Counted from the stretch's first letter, positions 52,315-62,196 are shown. The stretch is DNA of 64,000 bases from Roseiarcus sp037446355 (GCA_037446355.1 JBBIIT010000005.1:1-64000), one strand, 5' to 3'. Translations and numbers: made by a program. The notes: generated from the sequence alone by a model not told the origin.

Positions 52315-54099
52315 ATGCTCGACAGTCTCGCCGTCCCCACGCGGCCTCCCGACCGGAACCTACTTTGGCGGCTTGTGCGCGAATTCGGGCGCGAGCATGT
52401 CCGGGGCTATGTCCTCGCCGCGGCGCTGCTCGGGCTGATTGCCCTTTCGAACGTATCGGTCGCCTGGCTTCTGCGCCCCGTGCTGAATGGCATGGTCAGC
52501 GCCGAAAAGCTCGCCAACATGCGCTTTCTCGCTATCGAGGCGCTCGGGCTTTTCGTTATGCGCGGCGCGGCGACCTACGGGTCGCAGATCGTGCTTTCGC
52601 GCATCGGCAATTCGATCGTCGCCACCGCGCAGCGGCGTGTATTCGAGCGGTTGCTCAATCAGAACATCGCCTTTTTTCAGGATCGACATTCCAGCGAGTT
52701 CGTCGCGCGCCTCGCCTTCGCCGCCAACGGCGTGCGCGATTCTTTGCAACTTGTGGTGCAGGGGTTCGCTCGCGACCTCGTTTCGGTCGCCGGCCTCGTG
52801 TTCGTGATGATTTCGCGCGATCCCGTCATCGCCGGCGGCGCGCTGCTGGCGCTGCCCGTCGCCGCGTTCTTTGTCAGCCGAATTCTTCGGCGCGTGCGCC
52901 AGTTCGCCCAGCGCTCGTTCGACGGATCGACCCTGATCGTGCAAACCATGGGCGAAACCGTTTTGGGCGCGCGCATCGTCAAGTCGTTCAACCTTCAGAG
53001 CGAAATGCGCGCGCGGATGGCGGGGGCGATACGCACGGTCGAACGCTCGGCCAACCGCATCGCCGCGGGCGCGGGATTGGCGACCATGCTGGCGGACACG
53101 CTCGCGGGTTGCGCTATCGCATTCGCGATCTTTTACGGCTCTTGGCGGGTCGCCGTGCAACATGCCGACGTCGGCGCTTTCGCTTCATTTCTGGGCGCGC
53201 TGCTGCTCGCCTATGAGCCGGCCAAACGGCTCGGCCGCTTTCCTGTGGATATTCAAAACGGTCTCGTCGGAGCGCACTTGATCTACGACGTGCTCGACGC
53301 TCCGCTTGGCGAGCCGCCGCGGCCCGGATTGCCCGCGCTGCGAGTTGTCGGCGGCCGGGTGACGATTGACGACGCGCATTTTGCTTATCGCAGCGGCGAA
53401 GCGACGATTCGCGGGCTCGATCTGACCGCCGAGCCCAATCAGACCACGGCGCTCGTCGGCCCCTCGGGCGGTGGCAAATCAACCATTCTCGGGCTGATTC
53501 AGCGCTTCTATGCGCCCTCCGCCGGGCGCGTCGCCATCGACGGGCAGGATGTCGCCAACGTCGATCTCGCCTCGCTGCGCGATCATATCGCTTTTGTCTC
53601 GCAGGACGTCTTCCTGTTCCGCGGCACCATTCGCGACAATATCGCGCTCGGCCGTCCCGGCGCTACGCAGGAGGCGATCGAGGCGGCGGCGCGCAAGGCG
53701 AACGCCCACGACTTCATTGTCCAGTTCGCGCAGGGCTACGCGACCAATGTCGGCGAGCAGGGCGCGCAACTTTCGGGCGGCCAACGCCAGCGCGTGGCGA
53801 TCGCGCGCGCGCTGCTGAAGGACGCGCCGATCCTACTCCTCGACGAGCCGACCGCCGCGCTCGATTCGGAATCCGAGCGCGAAGTGCAGAAGGCGCTGGA
53901 GGCGCTTCAGGCTGGCCGCACGACGATCGTCGTCGCGCACCGGCTGCAAACGATCATCGGCGCGGATCGGATTTACGTGATCGAGAACGGCGCTTCGGTG
54001 GAATCGGGCTCGCACGCCGAATTGATCTCGCGCGACGGCGCCTATCGCGCCTTCTTCGCCGCGCAATTCGGTCTTGGCGCGCTCGCGACTTCGGATTGA
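52315..54099 (+). CDS. MsbA-like ABC exporter (fused permease and ATPase)
   Basis: 594 residues. Six membrane helices lie at about 25-310 and a nucleotide-binding domain at 345-580. The ATPase shows Walker A GPSGGGKST near 382, signature AQLSGGQRQRVA near 482, Walker B ILLLDEPTAALDS near 505 and the H-loop VAHRL. The membrane domain phrase ARIVKSFNLQSEMRARM is typical of lipid A/lipid-linked oligosaccharide flippases. It forms a homodimer. The substrate may be lipid A or another amphiphile; an O-antigen-ligase-like gene stands next to it on the other strand. Confidence 0.9.
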   Translation: MLDSLAVPTRPPDRNLLWRLVREFGREHVRGYVLAAALLGLIALSNVSVAWLLRPVLNGMVSAEKLANMRFLAIEALGLFVMRGAATYGSQIVLSRIGNSIVATAQRRVFERLLNQNIAFFQDRHSSEFVARLAFAANGVRDSLQLVVQGFARDLVSVAGLVFVMISRDPVIAGGALLALPVAAFFVSRILRRVRQFAQRSFDGSTLIVQTMGETVLGARIVKSFNLQSEMRARMAGAIRTVERSANRIAAGAGLATMLADTLAGCAIAFAIFYGSWRVAVQHADVGAFASFLGALLLAYEPAKRLGRFPVDIQNGLVGAHLIYDVLDAPLGEPPRPGLPALRVVGGRVTIDDAHFAYRSGEATIRGLDLTAEPNQTTALVGPSGGGKSTILGLIQRFYAPSAGRVAIDGQDVANVDLASLRDHIAFVSQDVFLFRGTIRDNIALGRPGATQEAIEAAARKANAHDFIVQFAQGYATNVGEQGAQLSGGQRQRVAIARALLKDAPILLLDEPTAALDSESEREVQKALEALQAGRTTIVVAHRLQTIIGADRIYVIENGASVESGSHAELISRDGAYRAFFAAQFGLGALATSD

Positions 54100-54108
54100 C
54101 CTCCTCCG

Positions 54109-55338
54109 TCAGAAATGTGCGAGATGCGCGGCGGAGGGGCGCGTCGTGCGATACTGGCTGCGCGCCGCGATGTCGGAGGCGATCAGAGCCACAGCCAGCG
54201 TCGTGAACCAGATCATGTCGCCAAGGTCGATCGCGATCGTCGCCAAGGCGAGGTTGCAGGCGAGCGCCGCCGTCAGGTAGGGCGCCAACCGCGGCGGCGC
54301 CTCCGCCAAAGCGCGAAAGCCGAACCAGGCGCCGGCCGCCGCCAACATCGCGCCGATGACGCCGAGTTCGTACCATATCTGGAACAGCATGGAGCGCGGC
54401 GTTGTCATCGGCAGCGTTTCGGCCCGCAAGCCGCGCGCGATCGTCTCGAATCCGTGGCCAGTCACCAATCGGATATTGCCGTGAATGACGGCGTCGAACG
54501 CGGTCGCGAGCGCGGGGTAGGGTTCGGGCTGGCCTGGAAGCTTCGCGTTCAACATGAGGCGCGCCAGCGGCGCCGCGAAGAGGACTGCGAGCGGCGCGAG
54601 CAGGATCAGGCCGCCGGTGAGCCAGCTTAGATCGCGCGTCGTGCGTTCGAGATCGGAGAGCGCGAACGAGAGCGCGGCGAAACCGACGAACAACGCTATC
54701 ATCATCGGCGAGGAGCCGATCGAAAACGCGTATACGAAGCCCATGATCAGCAACAGGCGCGCATAGCCGTTGCGCCCACGCGCCGCCAATCCGCCCATCG
54801 CCGGGAACAGCAGCGTCGCCAGCACGATTCCGCCTTCCCTGATGCGATCGTATTCGATCGGCGCGCCGTGCCGCGAGGCGATCCAGGCGAAGAAGATCGT
54901 CAGCATCGCCAGGACGAGGCCGATAGGGAATAAGTAGAGATCGGTGGCGCGCGCATGTTCGCGCGGCAAAATCAGCGCGAGCAGAACAGCCACGCCCCAC
55001 AAGCCGATCTTCAGGAGGTGCTGGCCGGCGGCGACCGAATAGGGCGTCCAAAGGATGGAAAGAGTCGCCCAGCCGAGGCCGGCTAGTCCAATTTGGGTCG
55101 CCGGATTGGCGAAAGCCGCTCGCAGTCGCGCGCCGAGATCGGCCGGCGGATCGAGCAGCGCGGCAAAGCTGATCAAGGCGACCCCGATGGGGAAAAGCAC
55201 ATACAAGGCAAGAGAATGCAGCACGACGCCGGACGGCGCGGCGAGGGCAAGCACGACATAGCCGAGGCGCGCGAGGAAACGCGACGCGTCGGCGGCGTCA
55301 TCCTGAGGCACGGCGGGTGGCGTCCAAGTCATGCTCAA
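54109..55338 (-). CDS. O-antigen ligase/polymerase-like membrane protein
   Basis: 409 residues with ten or more hydrophobic helices and a large periplasmic loop near residues 265-330. The loop contains VTGHGFETIARGL, similar to the G-x-G-x-E motif of WaaL/Wzy/ExoQ-type proteins. Such proteins join or polymerise lipid-linked sugars at the periplasmic face. The family is poorly conserved, so WaaL versus Wzy cannot be decided. It is convergent with the ABC exporter across 9 bp and divergent from ureD. Confidence 0.75.
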   Translation of the reverse strand: MSMTWTPPAVPQDDAADASRFLARLGYVVLALAAPSGVVLHSLALYVLFPIGVALISFAALLDPPADLGARLRAAFANPATQIGLAGLGWATLSILWTPYSVAAGQHLLKIGLWGVAVLLALILPREHARATDLYLFPIGLVLAMLTIFFAWIASRHGAPIEYDRIREGGIVLATLLFPAMGGLAARGRNGYARLLLIMGFVYAFSIGSSPMMIALFVGFAALSFALSDLERTTRDLSWLTGGLILLAPLAVLFAAPLARLMLNAKLPGQPEPYPALATAFDAVIHGNIRLVTGHGFETIARGLRAETLPMTTPRSMLFQIWYELGVIGAMLAAAGAWFGFRALAEAPPRLAPYLTAALACNLALATIAIDLGDMIWFTTLAVALIASDIAARSQYRTTRPSAAHLAHF

Positions 55339-55451
55339 TTTTACCTATTGCGATCCGCTTATACGGCGCCGCACGCTGTCGCGCTGTGGACTCCGCGCAA
55401 CACAAGTCGTGCAAATTGGGTATAGCAGGGACGTGGCGAGCAGGCGGGCCT

Positions 55452-56309
55452 ATGGACGGAGCGATGTCGATTGGTGACGAGGGCCTAGCCGCCAAGGTTA
55501 GGGCGCAGCGTGCGCGCGGACAAATCCGCGCCGCGTTCGCGCGCGCCGGCGCCCGCACCGAAGCTTCGAACCTCTATGAAACCGGGGGCCTGCGCATGCG
55601 CTTTCCCCGCGCGGGCGCGGGATGCGAGGCTGTGATCGTCAATACCGGCGGCGGGATGGCGGGCGGCGACCGCGCGTCGATCGGGTTGTGTCTGGGCGCC
55701 GGCGCCGAGGTCCGCGCGACGACGCAGTCGGCGGAAAAAATCTATCGCTCCGACGGCGCCAAAGTCGCGGCGGATTTGGCGTTCGAGGTCGGGGCGGGCG
55801 CCCGACTCATATGGGCGCCGCAGGAAACTCTGCTGTTCGACGGTGCGTGGTTTACCCGCCGTCTCGAAGCCGACGTCGCGGCGCAGGGATCGCTGCTAAT
55901 TCTCGAAGCCGCCGTGTTCGGTCGACTCGCCCACGGCGAAATCCGCTCCGACGCCGCATTCCGTGACGACTGGCGGGTGCGCCGGGACGGAAAGCTCATT
56001 TTCGCCGAGGCGCTCCGCATCGAAAACGCCGGCACGCAGCTCGACCGGACCGCGATCGGGCGCGGCGCTCGTGCGGTCGCGACGATGCTTTTTGTCGATC
56101 CCGGAGCGCCGACCCGACTGGAGCCGTTGCGGGCGGAATTCGCGCTGGCGATGGAGGCGCCGGGCGAATGGCTCGAGGCCGGCGCGAGCGTCATCGACGG
56201 CGCGTTGATCGCGCGCGCGCTTTCCCCCTCGCCCGCGCGGCTGCGCGCCGCCTTGGTCGGAGCTTTGCGCGTCCTCGATGATCGCGCGCCGCCGCGCGTG
56301 TGGTCGTGA
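55452..56309 (+). CDS. ureD: Urease accessory protein UreD
   Basis: About 285 residues. Family landmarks are an early ARTEASNLYETGGLRMRFP segment, IVNTGGGMAGGD near residue 58, TTQSAEKIYRS near 88 and WAPQETLLFDGA near 119. UreD (UreH) is the scaffold on which UreF and UreG assemble for nickel delivery to the urease apoenzyme. ATG 55452 is used; ATG 55464, which has GGAG closer upstream, is also possible. It lies 2.5 kb before ureAB with two unrelated genes in between, one overlapping its own stop. Confidence 0.9.
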   Translation: MDGAMSIGDEGLAAKVRAQRARGQIRAAFARAGARTEASNLYETGGLRMRFPRAGAGCEAVIVNTGGGMAGGDRASIGLCLGAGAEVRATTQSAEKIYRSDGAKVAADLAFEVGAGARLIWAPQETLLFDGAWFTRRLEADVAAQGSLLILEAAVFGRLAHGEIRSDAAFRDDWRVRRDGKLIFAEALRIENAGTQLDRTAIGRGARAVATMLFVDPGAPTRLEPLRAEFALAMEAPGEWLEAGASVIDGALIARALSPSPARLRAALVGALRVLDDRAPPRVWS

Positions 56310-57787
56310 CGAATTCCGCCGCCGGCGCGAGCGTTCGAACGCTGGCGATGGCGACCCTCGCGATCTGCCTCGCGCTAACGGCCGCGCAGCTCGCGCTCAT
56401 CCCGCGCATCGAACTGACCTTTGACGAAGCCTATTACACGCTTTGGTCGCGCGGCCTCGCCTGGGGCTATCTCGATCACCCGCCTATGATCGCCGGCTGG
56501 ATTCGCGCGTCCACAGATCTGTTCGGATCGACGGAGTTCGGGGTGCGCGCGTTCAACGCACTGGTCTTCGCGCTCATGCCGGCGCTGATCGCCGGCATTG
56601 CCTGGCGATTGTTCGCCTCCGCCGGCGTTGCGGTCCTGTCCGCGCTTTTGTGGGTTTCGATGCCGTTGACCGCCGGCGCCGTCGTCGTGACGCCCGACGC
56701 GCCGCTCGTCGTGTTCTGGACCCTCGGCCTCGGCGCCCTGGTCGAGGCGTGGCGCGGGCGCGGCATGGCCTGGCCGGCGCTCGGCCTTGCGCTCGGAATG
56801 GCGCTGCAGTCGAAGTTCACGGCGGCGTTCTTCGGCTTCGGCGTTGTCCTCGCGCTGGCGACGACGCCGTCGATGCGTCGGTGGTTCCTCTCGCCTTGGC
56901 CTTACATCGCGGCCTTGCTGGCCGCGCTCGTCGTTTCGCCGTTCGTCGCCTGGAACGCGACGCACGGATGGGCGACCTTCGCCAAGCAATTAGCACGGGT
57001 GCCGCCGCACGGGCTCCAACTTGGATTTCTGGCGGAGCTGATCGCCTCGCAACTTGGCCTGGCCAATCCGCTGATCCTCCTGCCGGCGGCGGCCGCTATC
57101 GGGGCGAACTTGCGAAAATTCGGCAAAATCGAGGCCGGCGCCGACGAAGCGCGCCGCCTGCTCGTCGCCACGATCGCCCCGGCCGCCGGTTATTTCCTGC
57201 TGCACGCGCTGCACGACCGCGTACAGGGCAACTGGCCGGCGCCGCTTTATCCCGCGCTGGCGATTTTGGCGGCGGACGCCGCGCGGCGCGCAGGCGGATG
57301 GGCGCGGGCGACGGCGCGCTGGGCGCCCGCGCTCGGGCTGACAGCGATCGCGCTGGTCTATCTGCATGTCGCGACCGCCTGGCCGCGGCTTGGCGCCGCG
57401 GACCCCCTGGCGCGCATCGGCGGTTGGCGCGAACTGACGCTCAAAGTTGACGCCGCCGCCCGCGAACGGCGCGCGGCCTTTCTGCTGACGCGCGGTTACG
57501 CCGCGACTTCGTTGCTAACCTACTACGGCGATTCGAAATTGCCGGTGGCGCAATCCGAGGAGCGTTCGCGCTGGGACTTCGAACCCAAGATCGCGGAAAA
57601 TATCTTCGATGCGCCGGGTTTGGCGCTAGGCGAAGCCGGACGCGGTTACGAAGCCGAACTCGGCGAGCGGTTTCGTCATGTCCAAGAAATCGCGCGCTTG
57701 TCGCGTTCGAGTTTGGGCGGAACGACCGCCGAGTACATTCTCTATAGTGTCGCCGACCCGATCCATCCGGCGCCGGACGCGCGCTAA
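56306..57787 (+). CDS. ArnT/PMT-like family 39 glycosyltransferase
   Basis: About 493 residues with 11-13 membrane helices. The first periplasmic loop holds the catalytic acidic motif FDEAYYTLWSRGLAWGY followed by LDHPPMIAGW, typical of ArnT-type transferases that use polyprenyl-phosphate sugars. The GTG start at 56306 overlaps the ureD stop (GTGA), so it is translated from the ureD message although it has no known link to urease. The target, such as lipid A or another cell-envelope acceptor, is not visible. Confidence 0.85.
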   Translation: MTNSAAGASVRTLAMATLAICLALTAAQLALIPRIELTFDEAYYTLWSRGLAWGYLDHPPMIAGWIRASTDLFGSTEFGVRAFNALVFALMPALIAGIAWRLFASAGVAVLSALLWVSMPLTAGAVVVTPDAPLVVFWTLGLGALVEAWRGRGMAWPALGLALGMALQSKFTAAFFGFGVVLALATTPSMRRWFLSPWPYIAALLAALVVSPFVAWNATHGWATFAKQLARVPPHGLQLGFLAELIASQLGLANPLILLPAAAAIGANLRKFGKIEAGADEARRLLVATIAPAAGYFLLHALHDRVQGNWPAPLYPALAILAADAARRAGGWARATARWAPALGLTAIALVYLHVATAWPRLGAADPLARIGGWRELTLKVDAAARERRAAFLLTRGYAATSLLTYYGDSKLPVAQSEERSRWDFEPKIAENIFDAPGLALGEAGRGYEAELGERFRHVQEIARLSRSSLGGTTAEYILYSVADPIHPAPDAR

Positions 57788-57794
57788 GCGGCGC

Positions 57795-58664
57795 TCAAGC
57801 GAGGCGCAACGCGGCCACGCCGAAGAGAATCAGCAGCGCGGCGCCGGCGCGCGTGCGCCCGAACGGCTCGCCGAGCGCGACGACGCCGATGATCGCCGCG
57901 AACACGACCGAGCACTCGCGCAGCGCCGCCACGGCGCCAATCGAGGTCTGCGTCATCGCCCATACGACCATCGCATAGCCGCCGAACGCCGCCGCGCCGC
58001 CCATTGCGCCGCGCAGAGGTTCGACAAGGAATTTGCGCGCGGTTCCGGCGCCGCGACGCAGCAGCACCCACGGCGCGTAGAGCGCGGCCGTCAGCGCGTC
58101 GGCCCAGGCGTTATAGGCGAACGCGTGGCTTGCGCTCGGCCCGGCAAGGCGCGCGCCTTCGCCGTCGACGACCGAATAAATCGCGATGATCACCGAGTTG
58201 ACGAGCGCGACGAAGATCGTCTCGCGATCGACGCGCCCGTGCGCGAGACCGTTGGCGCCCATGGTCACGACGCCTGCGACGAGAATCGCGACGCCGGCGA
58301 GGCCGAGCGGCCCGGGAATTTCCTGCAAGAACATGGCGGCAATCAATGTCGCGACCAGCGGCGCGAGGCCGCGCATCAGCGGATAGGCGACCGAGAGATC
58401 GGCCGTGCGATAGAGCCGCCCGACCAGCACGAAATAGACAATGTGAATGACCGCAGAGGCGAGTACGAAGCCCCAGGCGACAGATGCGGGCGCGGGCAGG
58501 ACCAGCGCGGTCGCGACCGCGAATACGCCGCACCAGAGGCAAACACGGACGGAGGCGAGGAACTTGTCGGCGCCGCTCTTGACGAGCGAGTTCCAGATTG
58601 CGTGCAGCAGCGCCGCGCCGAGCACCGCGGCCAGAACGCCCGTCGTCACTTCACCGTCCTTCAC
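57795..58664 (-). CDS. EamA/DMT family transporter
   Basis: 289 residues with ten hydrophobic segments in two repeated EamA units (AVLGAALLHAIWNSLVKSG near the N-terminus and the second unit from about residue 150). These carry metabolites or drugs across the inner membrane; the substrate is unknown. It is convergent with the glycosyltransferase (7 bp between stops) and divergent from ureAB, so it splits ureD from the structural genes. Confidence 0.85.
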   Translation of the reverse strand: MKDGEVTTGVLAAVLGAALLHAIWNSLVKSGADKFLASVRVCLWCGVFAVATALVLPAPASVAWGFVLASAVIHIVYFVLVGRLYRTADLSVAYPLMRGLAPLVATLIAAMFLQEIPGPLGLAGVAILVAGVVTMGANGLAHGRVDRETIFVALVNSVIIAIYSVVDGEGARLAGPSASHAFAYNAWADALTAALYAPWVLLRRGAGTARKFLVEPLRGAMGGAAAFGGYAMVVWAMTQTSIGAVAALRECSVVFAAIIGVVALGEPFGRTRAGAALLILFGVAALRLA

Positions 58665-58869
58665 GTCCTGTCATAAATCCGCCATCGACGAATTACGCGA
58701 AATGCGCGCGTGAGGCTAGCGGGCGCCTTCTCGCGCGGCTTGGCGCCGAGGATTTGGGCAATCGAGCGTGGATGCCCGCGAGCGATTGCGCATCGCGGAA
58801 AAGCCCGTCATTCTGCCTTTTTCGGCGCGCCGCGCCGATGCGGGAGCTTGGGGAAAGGGCGGCGATCCC

Positions 58870-59490
58870 ATGAATCTGACGCCACGGGAAAAAGACAAAT
58901 TGTTGATCGCGATGGCGGCGATGGTCGCGCGACGGCGCCTGGAGCGCGGCGTCAAGCTCAACCACCCGGAAGCGGTGGCGCTCATCACCGATTTCGTCGT
59001 CGAGGGCGCGCGCGACGGGCGCAGCGTCGCCGAATTGATGGAGGCGGGCGCGCATGTCGTCGCCGCCGATCAGGTAATGGATGGCGTCGCCTCGATGATC
59101 CACGACATCCAGGTCGAGGCGACGTTCCCGGACGGCACGAAGCTCGTCACCGTGCACAACCCGATCCGCGGCGCTGACGACAAGCTGATCCCCGGCGAGA
59201 CGCTCGCCGAGCCCGGCGAAATCGCAATGAACGAGGGGCGCGAAACGCTGACGCTCGACGTCGCCAACACCGGCGACCGGCCGATCCAGGTCGGCTCGCA
59301 CTATCACTTCTTTGAGACCAACCCGGCGCTGAAGTTCGAACGGGCGAAGGCGCGCGGCTTTCGGCTCGATATCCCCGCGGGCACGGCGACGCGCTTCGAG
59401 CCGGGCCAAAGCCGAACCGTGCGCCTCATCGCGCTCGCAGGCAAACGCCGGGCGATCGGGTTCAGAGGAGAAGTGATGGGGAAGGTCTAG
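58870..59490 (+). CDS. ureAB: Urease gamma-beta fusion subunit
   Basis: 206 residues joining both small subunits. Residues 1-100 are gamma (LTPREKDKLLIAMAAMVARRRL, then LNHPEAVALITDFV and VHNPI). Residues from about 107 are beta (LIPGETLAEPGEI, then QVGSHYHFFETNPALKFERA). Fusion of this order is known from Helicobacter UreA and some alphaproteobacteria. It forms the structural core of urease with UreC. ATG 58870 is used; the frame is open to a GTG at 58768 but without similarity. ureC follows after 61 bp. Confidence 0.93.
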   Translation: MNLTPREKDKLLIAMAAMVARRRLERGVKLNHPEAVALITDFVVEGARDGRSVAELMEAGAHVVAADQVMDGVASMIHDIQVEATFPDGTKLVTVHNPIRGADDKLIPGETLAEPGEIAMNEGRETLTLDVANTGDRPIQVGSHYHFFETNPALKFERAKARGFRLDIPAGTATRFEPGQSRTVRLIALAGKRRAIGFRGEVMGKV

Positions 59491-59551
59491 CCCCGCCCCG
59501 TCCACTGGCGCCCCGCAAATTGGACTAACGAATTCCCGTCACGAGACTCCT

Positions 59552-61288
59552 ATGGCCATGTCCCGAAAAAGCCTATCTTCCACTTCTCTCCCCCGCTCCG
59601 CCTACGCCGACATGTTCGGCCCGACAAAGGGCGACCGGGTGCGACTCGCCGACACCGAGCTTTTCATCGAGATCGAAAAGGATTTCACGACCTACGGCGA
59701 GGAAGTGAAATTCGGCGGCGGCAAGGTGATCCGGGACGGCATGGGCCAGAGCCAGGCGACGCGCGCGAGGGGCGCGGTCGACACCGTCATCACCAACGCG
59801 ACCATCCTAGATCACTGGGGCGTCGTCAAAGCTGACGTCGCGATCAAGGACGGGCTCATTCACGCCATCGGCAAGGCGGGCAACCCCGACATTCAGCCCG
59901 GCGTCACCATCGTCATCGGGCCTGGCACGGAGGTGATCGCGGGCGAGGGCAAAATTCTGACAGCCGGCGGCTTTGACACTCACATCCATTTCATCTGCCC
60001 GCAGCAGATCGAGGAGGCGCTGATGTCGGGCGTCACCTCGATGCTGGGCGGCGGCACCGGCCCCGCGACCGGCACCTTCGCCACTACCTGCACGCCGGGG
60101 CCGTGGCACATCGCGCGCATGATCGAGGCCGCCGATGATTTTCCCATGAATCTCGGCTTTGCCGGCAAGGGCAACGCCTCCAGGCCCGCCGCGCTCGTCG
60201 AGCAGATCGCCGCCGGCGCCTGCGCGCTGAAACTGCACGAGGACTGGGGCACGACGCCGGCGGCGATCGACAATTGCCTGTCGGTCGCCGACGATCACGA
60301 CATACAGGTAATGATCCATACCGACACGCTCAACGAATCCGGCTTCGTCGAGGACACGATCAAGGCTTTCAAAGGCCGCACCATTCACGCATTCCACACC
60401 GAGGGCGCGGGCGGCGGCCACGCGCCCGACATCATCCGCGTCGCGTCCCTGAGCAACGTGCTGCCGTCCTCGACCAACCCGACGCGCCCCTACACGCGCA
60501 ACACGCTCGACGAACATCTGGACATGCTGATGGTGTGTCATCATCTCGACGGTTCGATCCCTGAGGATCTCGCCTTCGCCGAGAGCCGCATCCGCAAGGA
60601 GACGATCGCCGCCGAGGACATCCTGCACGACCTCGGCGCGCTGTCGATGATGTCGAGCGACAGTCAGGCGATGGGCCGCGTCGGCGAGGTCATCATCCGC
60701 ACCTGGCAGACGGCGGACAAGATGAAGCGCCAGCGCGGCGCGCTGGCGGGCGACGGCCCGCGCAACGACAATTTTCGCGTCAAGCGCTACATCGCCAAAT
60801 ACACGATCAATCCCGCCATCGCGCATGGGGTCTCCCGACACATCGGCTCGGTCGAGAAGGGCAAGCTCGCCGATCTCGTACTGTGGACCCCGGCTTTCTT
60901 CGGCGTGAAACCCGATCTCGTCATCAAGGGCGGCGTCATCGCCGCCGCCGCGATGGGCGATCCCAACGCCTCGATCCCTACGCCGCAGCCGGTCCACTAT
61001 CGCAATATGTTCGGCGCCTATGGCCGCTCGCGCACCGGGTCGTCTCTGACCTTCGTTTCCCGCGCCGCGGTCGAGGGCAAGCTCGCGACGAAGCTGAAAG
61101 TCCAGAAGCGACTGGTCGCGGTCGAGAACACGCGCGGCGGCATCGACAAGAAATCGCTGGTGTATAACGGCGCGACCCCAGCAATCACGGTCGATCCCGA
61201 AACTTACGCGGTGACGGCGGACGGCGAGCTGCTGACCTGTGAGCCCGCCGACAAGCTGCCGATGGCGCAGCGATATTTCCTGTTCTGA
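59552..61288 (+). CDS. ureC: Urease alpha (catalytic) subunit
   Basis: 578 residues. Active-site parts are all present: HIHF near residue 146 (nickel ligands), the carbamylated lysine Lys227 in LKLHEDWG, histidines in MIHTDTLNESGF and in HAFHTEGAGGGHAPDI, and the flap MVCHHLDG with His330 near 329-331. The metal aspartate lies in the SSDSQAMGR region. It hydrolyses urea to ammonia and carbamate. A second ATG two codons in is possible. ureE, ureF and ureG do not follow. Confidence 0.96.
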   Translation: MAMSRKSLSSTSLPRSAYADMFGPTKGDRVRLADTELFIEIEKDFTTYGEEVKFGGGKVIRDGMGQSQATRARGAVDTVITNATILDHWGVVKADVAIKDGLIHAIGKAGNPDIQPGVTIVIGPGTEVIAGEGKILTAGGFDTHIHFICPQQIEEALMSGVTSMLGGGTGPATGTFATTCTPGPWHIARMIEAADDFPMNLGFAGKGNASRPAALVEQIAAGACALKLHEDWGTTPAAIDNCLSVADDHDIQVMIHTDTLNESGFVEDTIKAFKGRTIHAFHTEGAGGGHAPDIIRVASLSNVLPSSTNPTRPYTRNTLDEHLDMLMVCHHLDGSIPEDLAFAESRIRKETIAAEDILHDLGALSMMSSDSQAMGRVGEVIIRTWQTADKMKRQRGALAGDGPRNDNFRVKRYIAKYTINPAIAHGVSRHIGSVEKGKLADLVLWTPAFFGVKPDLVIKGGVIAAAAMGDPNASIPTPQPVHYRNMFGAYGRSRTGSSLTFVSRAAVEGKLATKLKVQKRLVAVENTRGGIDKKSLVYNGATPAITVDPETYAVTADGELLTCEPADKLPMAQRYFLF

Positions 61289-61398
61289 GCGGTGCGCCCG
61301 AAAGCGCGTTCCGCGGTTGGCGCGCGTTGACCGGCCGCGTCGATTGTGCAGGACTGGCGTAATTTCTATCGCCCCAAGAGCGGATTCGGAGGAACTCC

Positions 61399-62196
61399 AT
61401 GAGCGATTCGGTGTTGTTGGAGCGTGATGGCGGCGTCGCGATCGTGACCCTCAACCGCCCGGACCGGCTCAACAGTTTTTCGACCGAGATGACGAGCCGG
61501 CTGATGGCGATCCTCGTCGAACTCGAAAATGACGCGAGCTGCCGTGCGATCCTGCTGACGGGGGCCGGGCGCGGCTTTTGCGCCGGGCAGGATCTGTCCG
61601 AACGCTCGGTCGCCCCCGGCGGCGCGTCGCCGAAGGTCGACGTCGGCCACAGCATCGAGACGAGGTTCAATCCCCTGGTGCGCAAATTGCGCGGAATCGC
61701 TAAGCCGATCGTCGTCGCGGTCAATGGCGTCGCGGCCGGCGCCGGCGCGAATATCGCGCTGCAAGGCGACATCGTGCTGGCGGCCAAATCCGCGCGCTTC
61801 ATTCAAAGCTTCGTCAAGATCGGCCTCATGCCCGATTGCGGCGGCACATGGTCGTTGACGCATCTGCTCGGCGAGGCGCGCGCCAAGGCTTTGGCGATGC
61901 TGGCCGAGCCGCTGAGCGCGGAAAAGGCCGAGCAATGGGGTTTGATCTGGAAGACGGTGGACGACGCCGAACTGATGGGCGAAGCGCGCCGGCTCGCCGC
62001 GCATCTGGCCTCGCAGCCCGCCGCCGCGCTCGCCGCGATCAAACAGGCCGTGCGCCGTGCGACCAGCTCCGGCATGGACGAGGCGCTCGACCACGAGCGC
62101 GACGCGCAGCGCGAACTTGGATATTCCGACGATTTCGCCGAGGGCGTCGCGGCCTTCATGGAAAAGCGGGCGCCCCAATTCGGCGCCAAGCGTTGA
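61399..62196 (+). CDS. Enoyl-CoA hydratase/isomerase (PaaG-like)
   Basis: 265 residues of the crotonase fold. The oxyanion-hole segments are GAGRGFCAGQDLSER near residue 56 and VNGVAAGAGANIALQGD near 112. The residue pattern LMPDCGGTWSL near 146 places an aspartate where PaaG-type isomerases have their catalytic acid. PaaG converts 1,2-epoxyphenylacetyl-CoA to oxepin-CoA or isomerises unsaturated acyl-CoAs. No other phenylacetate gene is adjacent, so a general fatty-acid role is equally likely. GGAGG precedes the ATG. Confidence 0.87.
   Translation: MSDSVLLERDGGVAIVTLNRPDRLNSFSTEMTSRLMAILVELENDASCRAILLTGAGRGFCAGQDLSERSVAPGGASPKVDVGHSIETRFNPLVRKLRGIAKPIVVAVNGVAAGAGANIALQGDIVLAAKSARFIQSFVKIGLMPDCGGTWSLTHLLGEARAKALAMLAEPLSAEKAEQWGLIWKTVDDAELMGEARRLAAHLASQPAAALAAIKQAVRRATSSGMDEALDHERDAQRELGYSDDFAEGVAAFMEKRAPQFGAKR

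Noticed and set aside
59552..61288. Second catalytic-type amidohydrolase instead of urease
   Set aside because: All nickel ligands, the carbamylated lysine and the flap cysteine-histidine are in place, with ureAB directly upstream.
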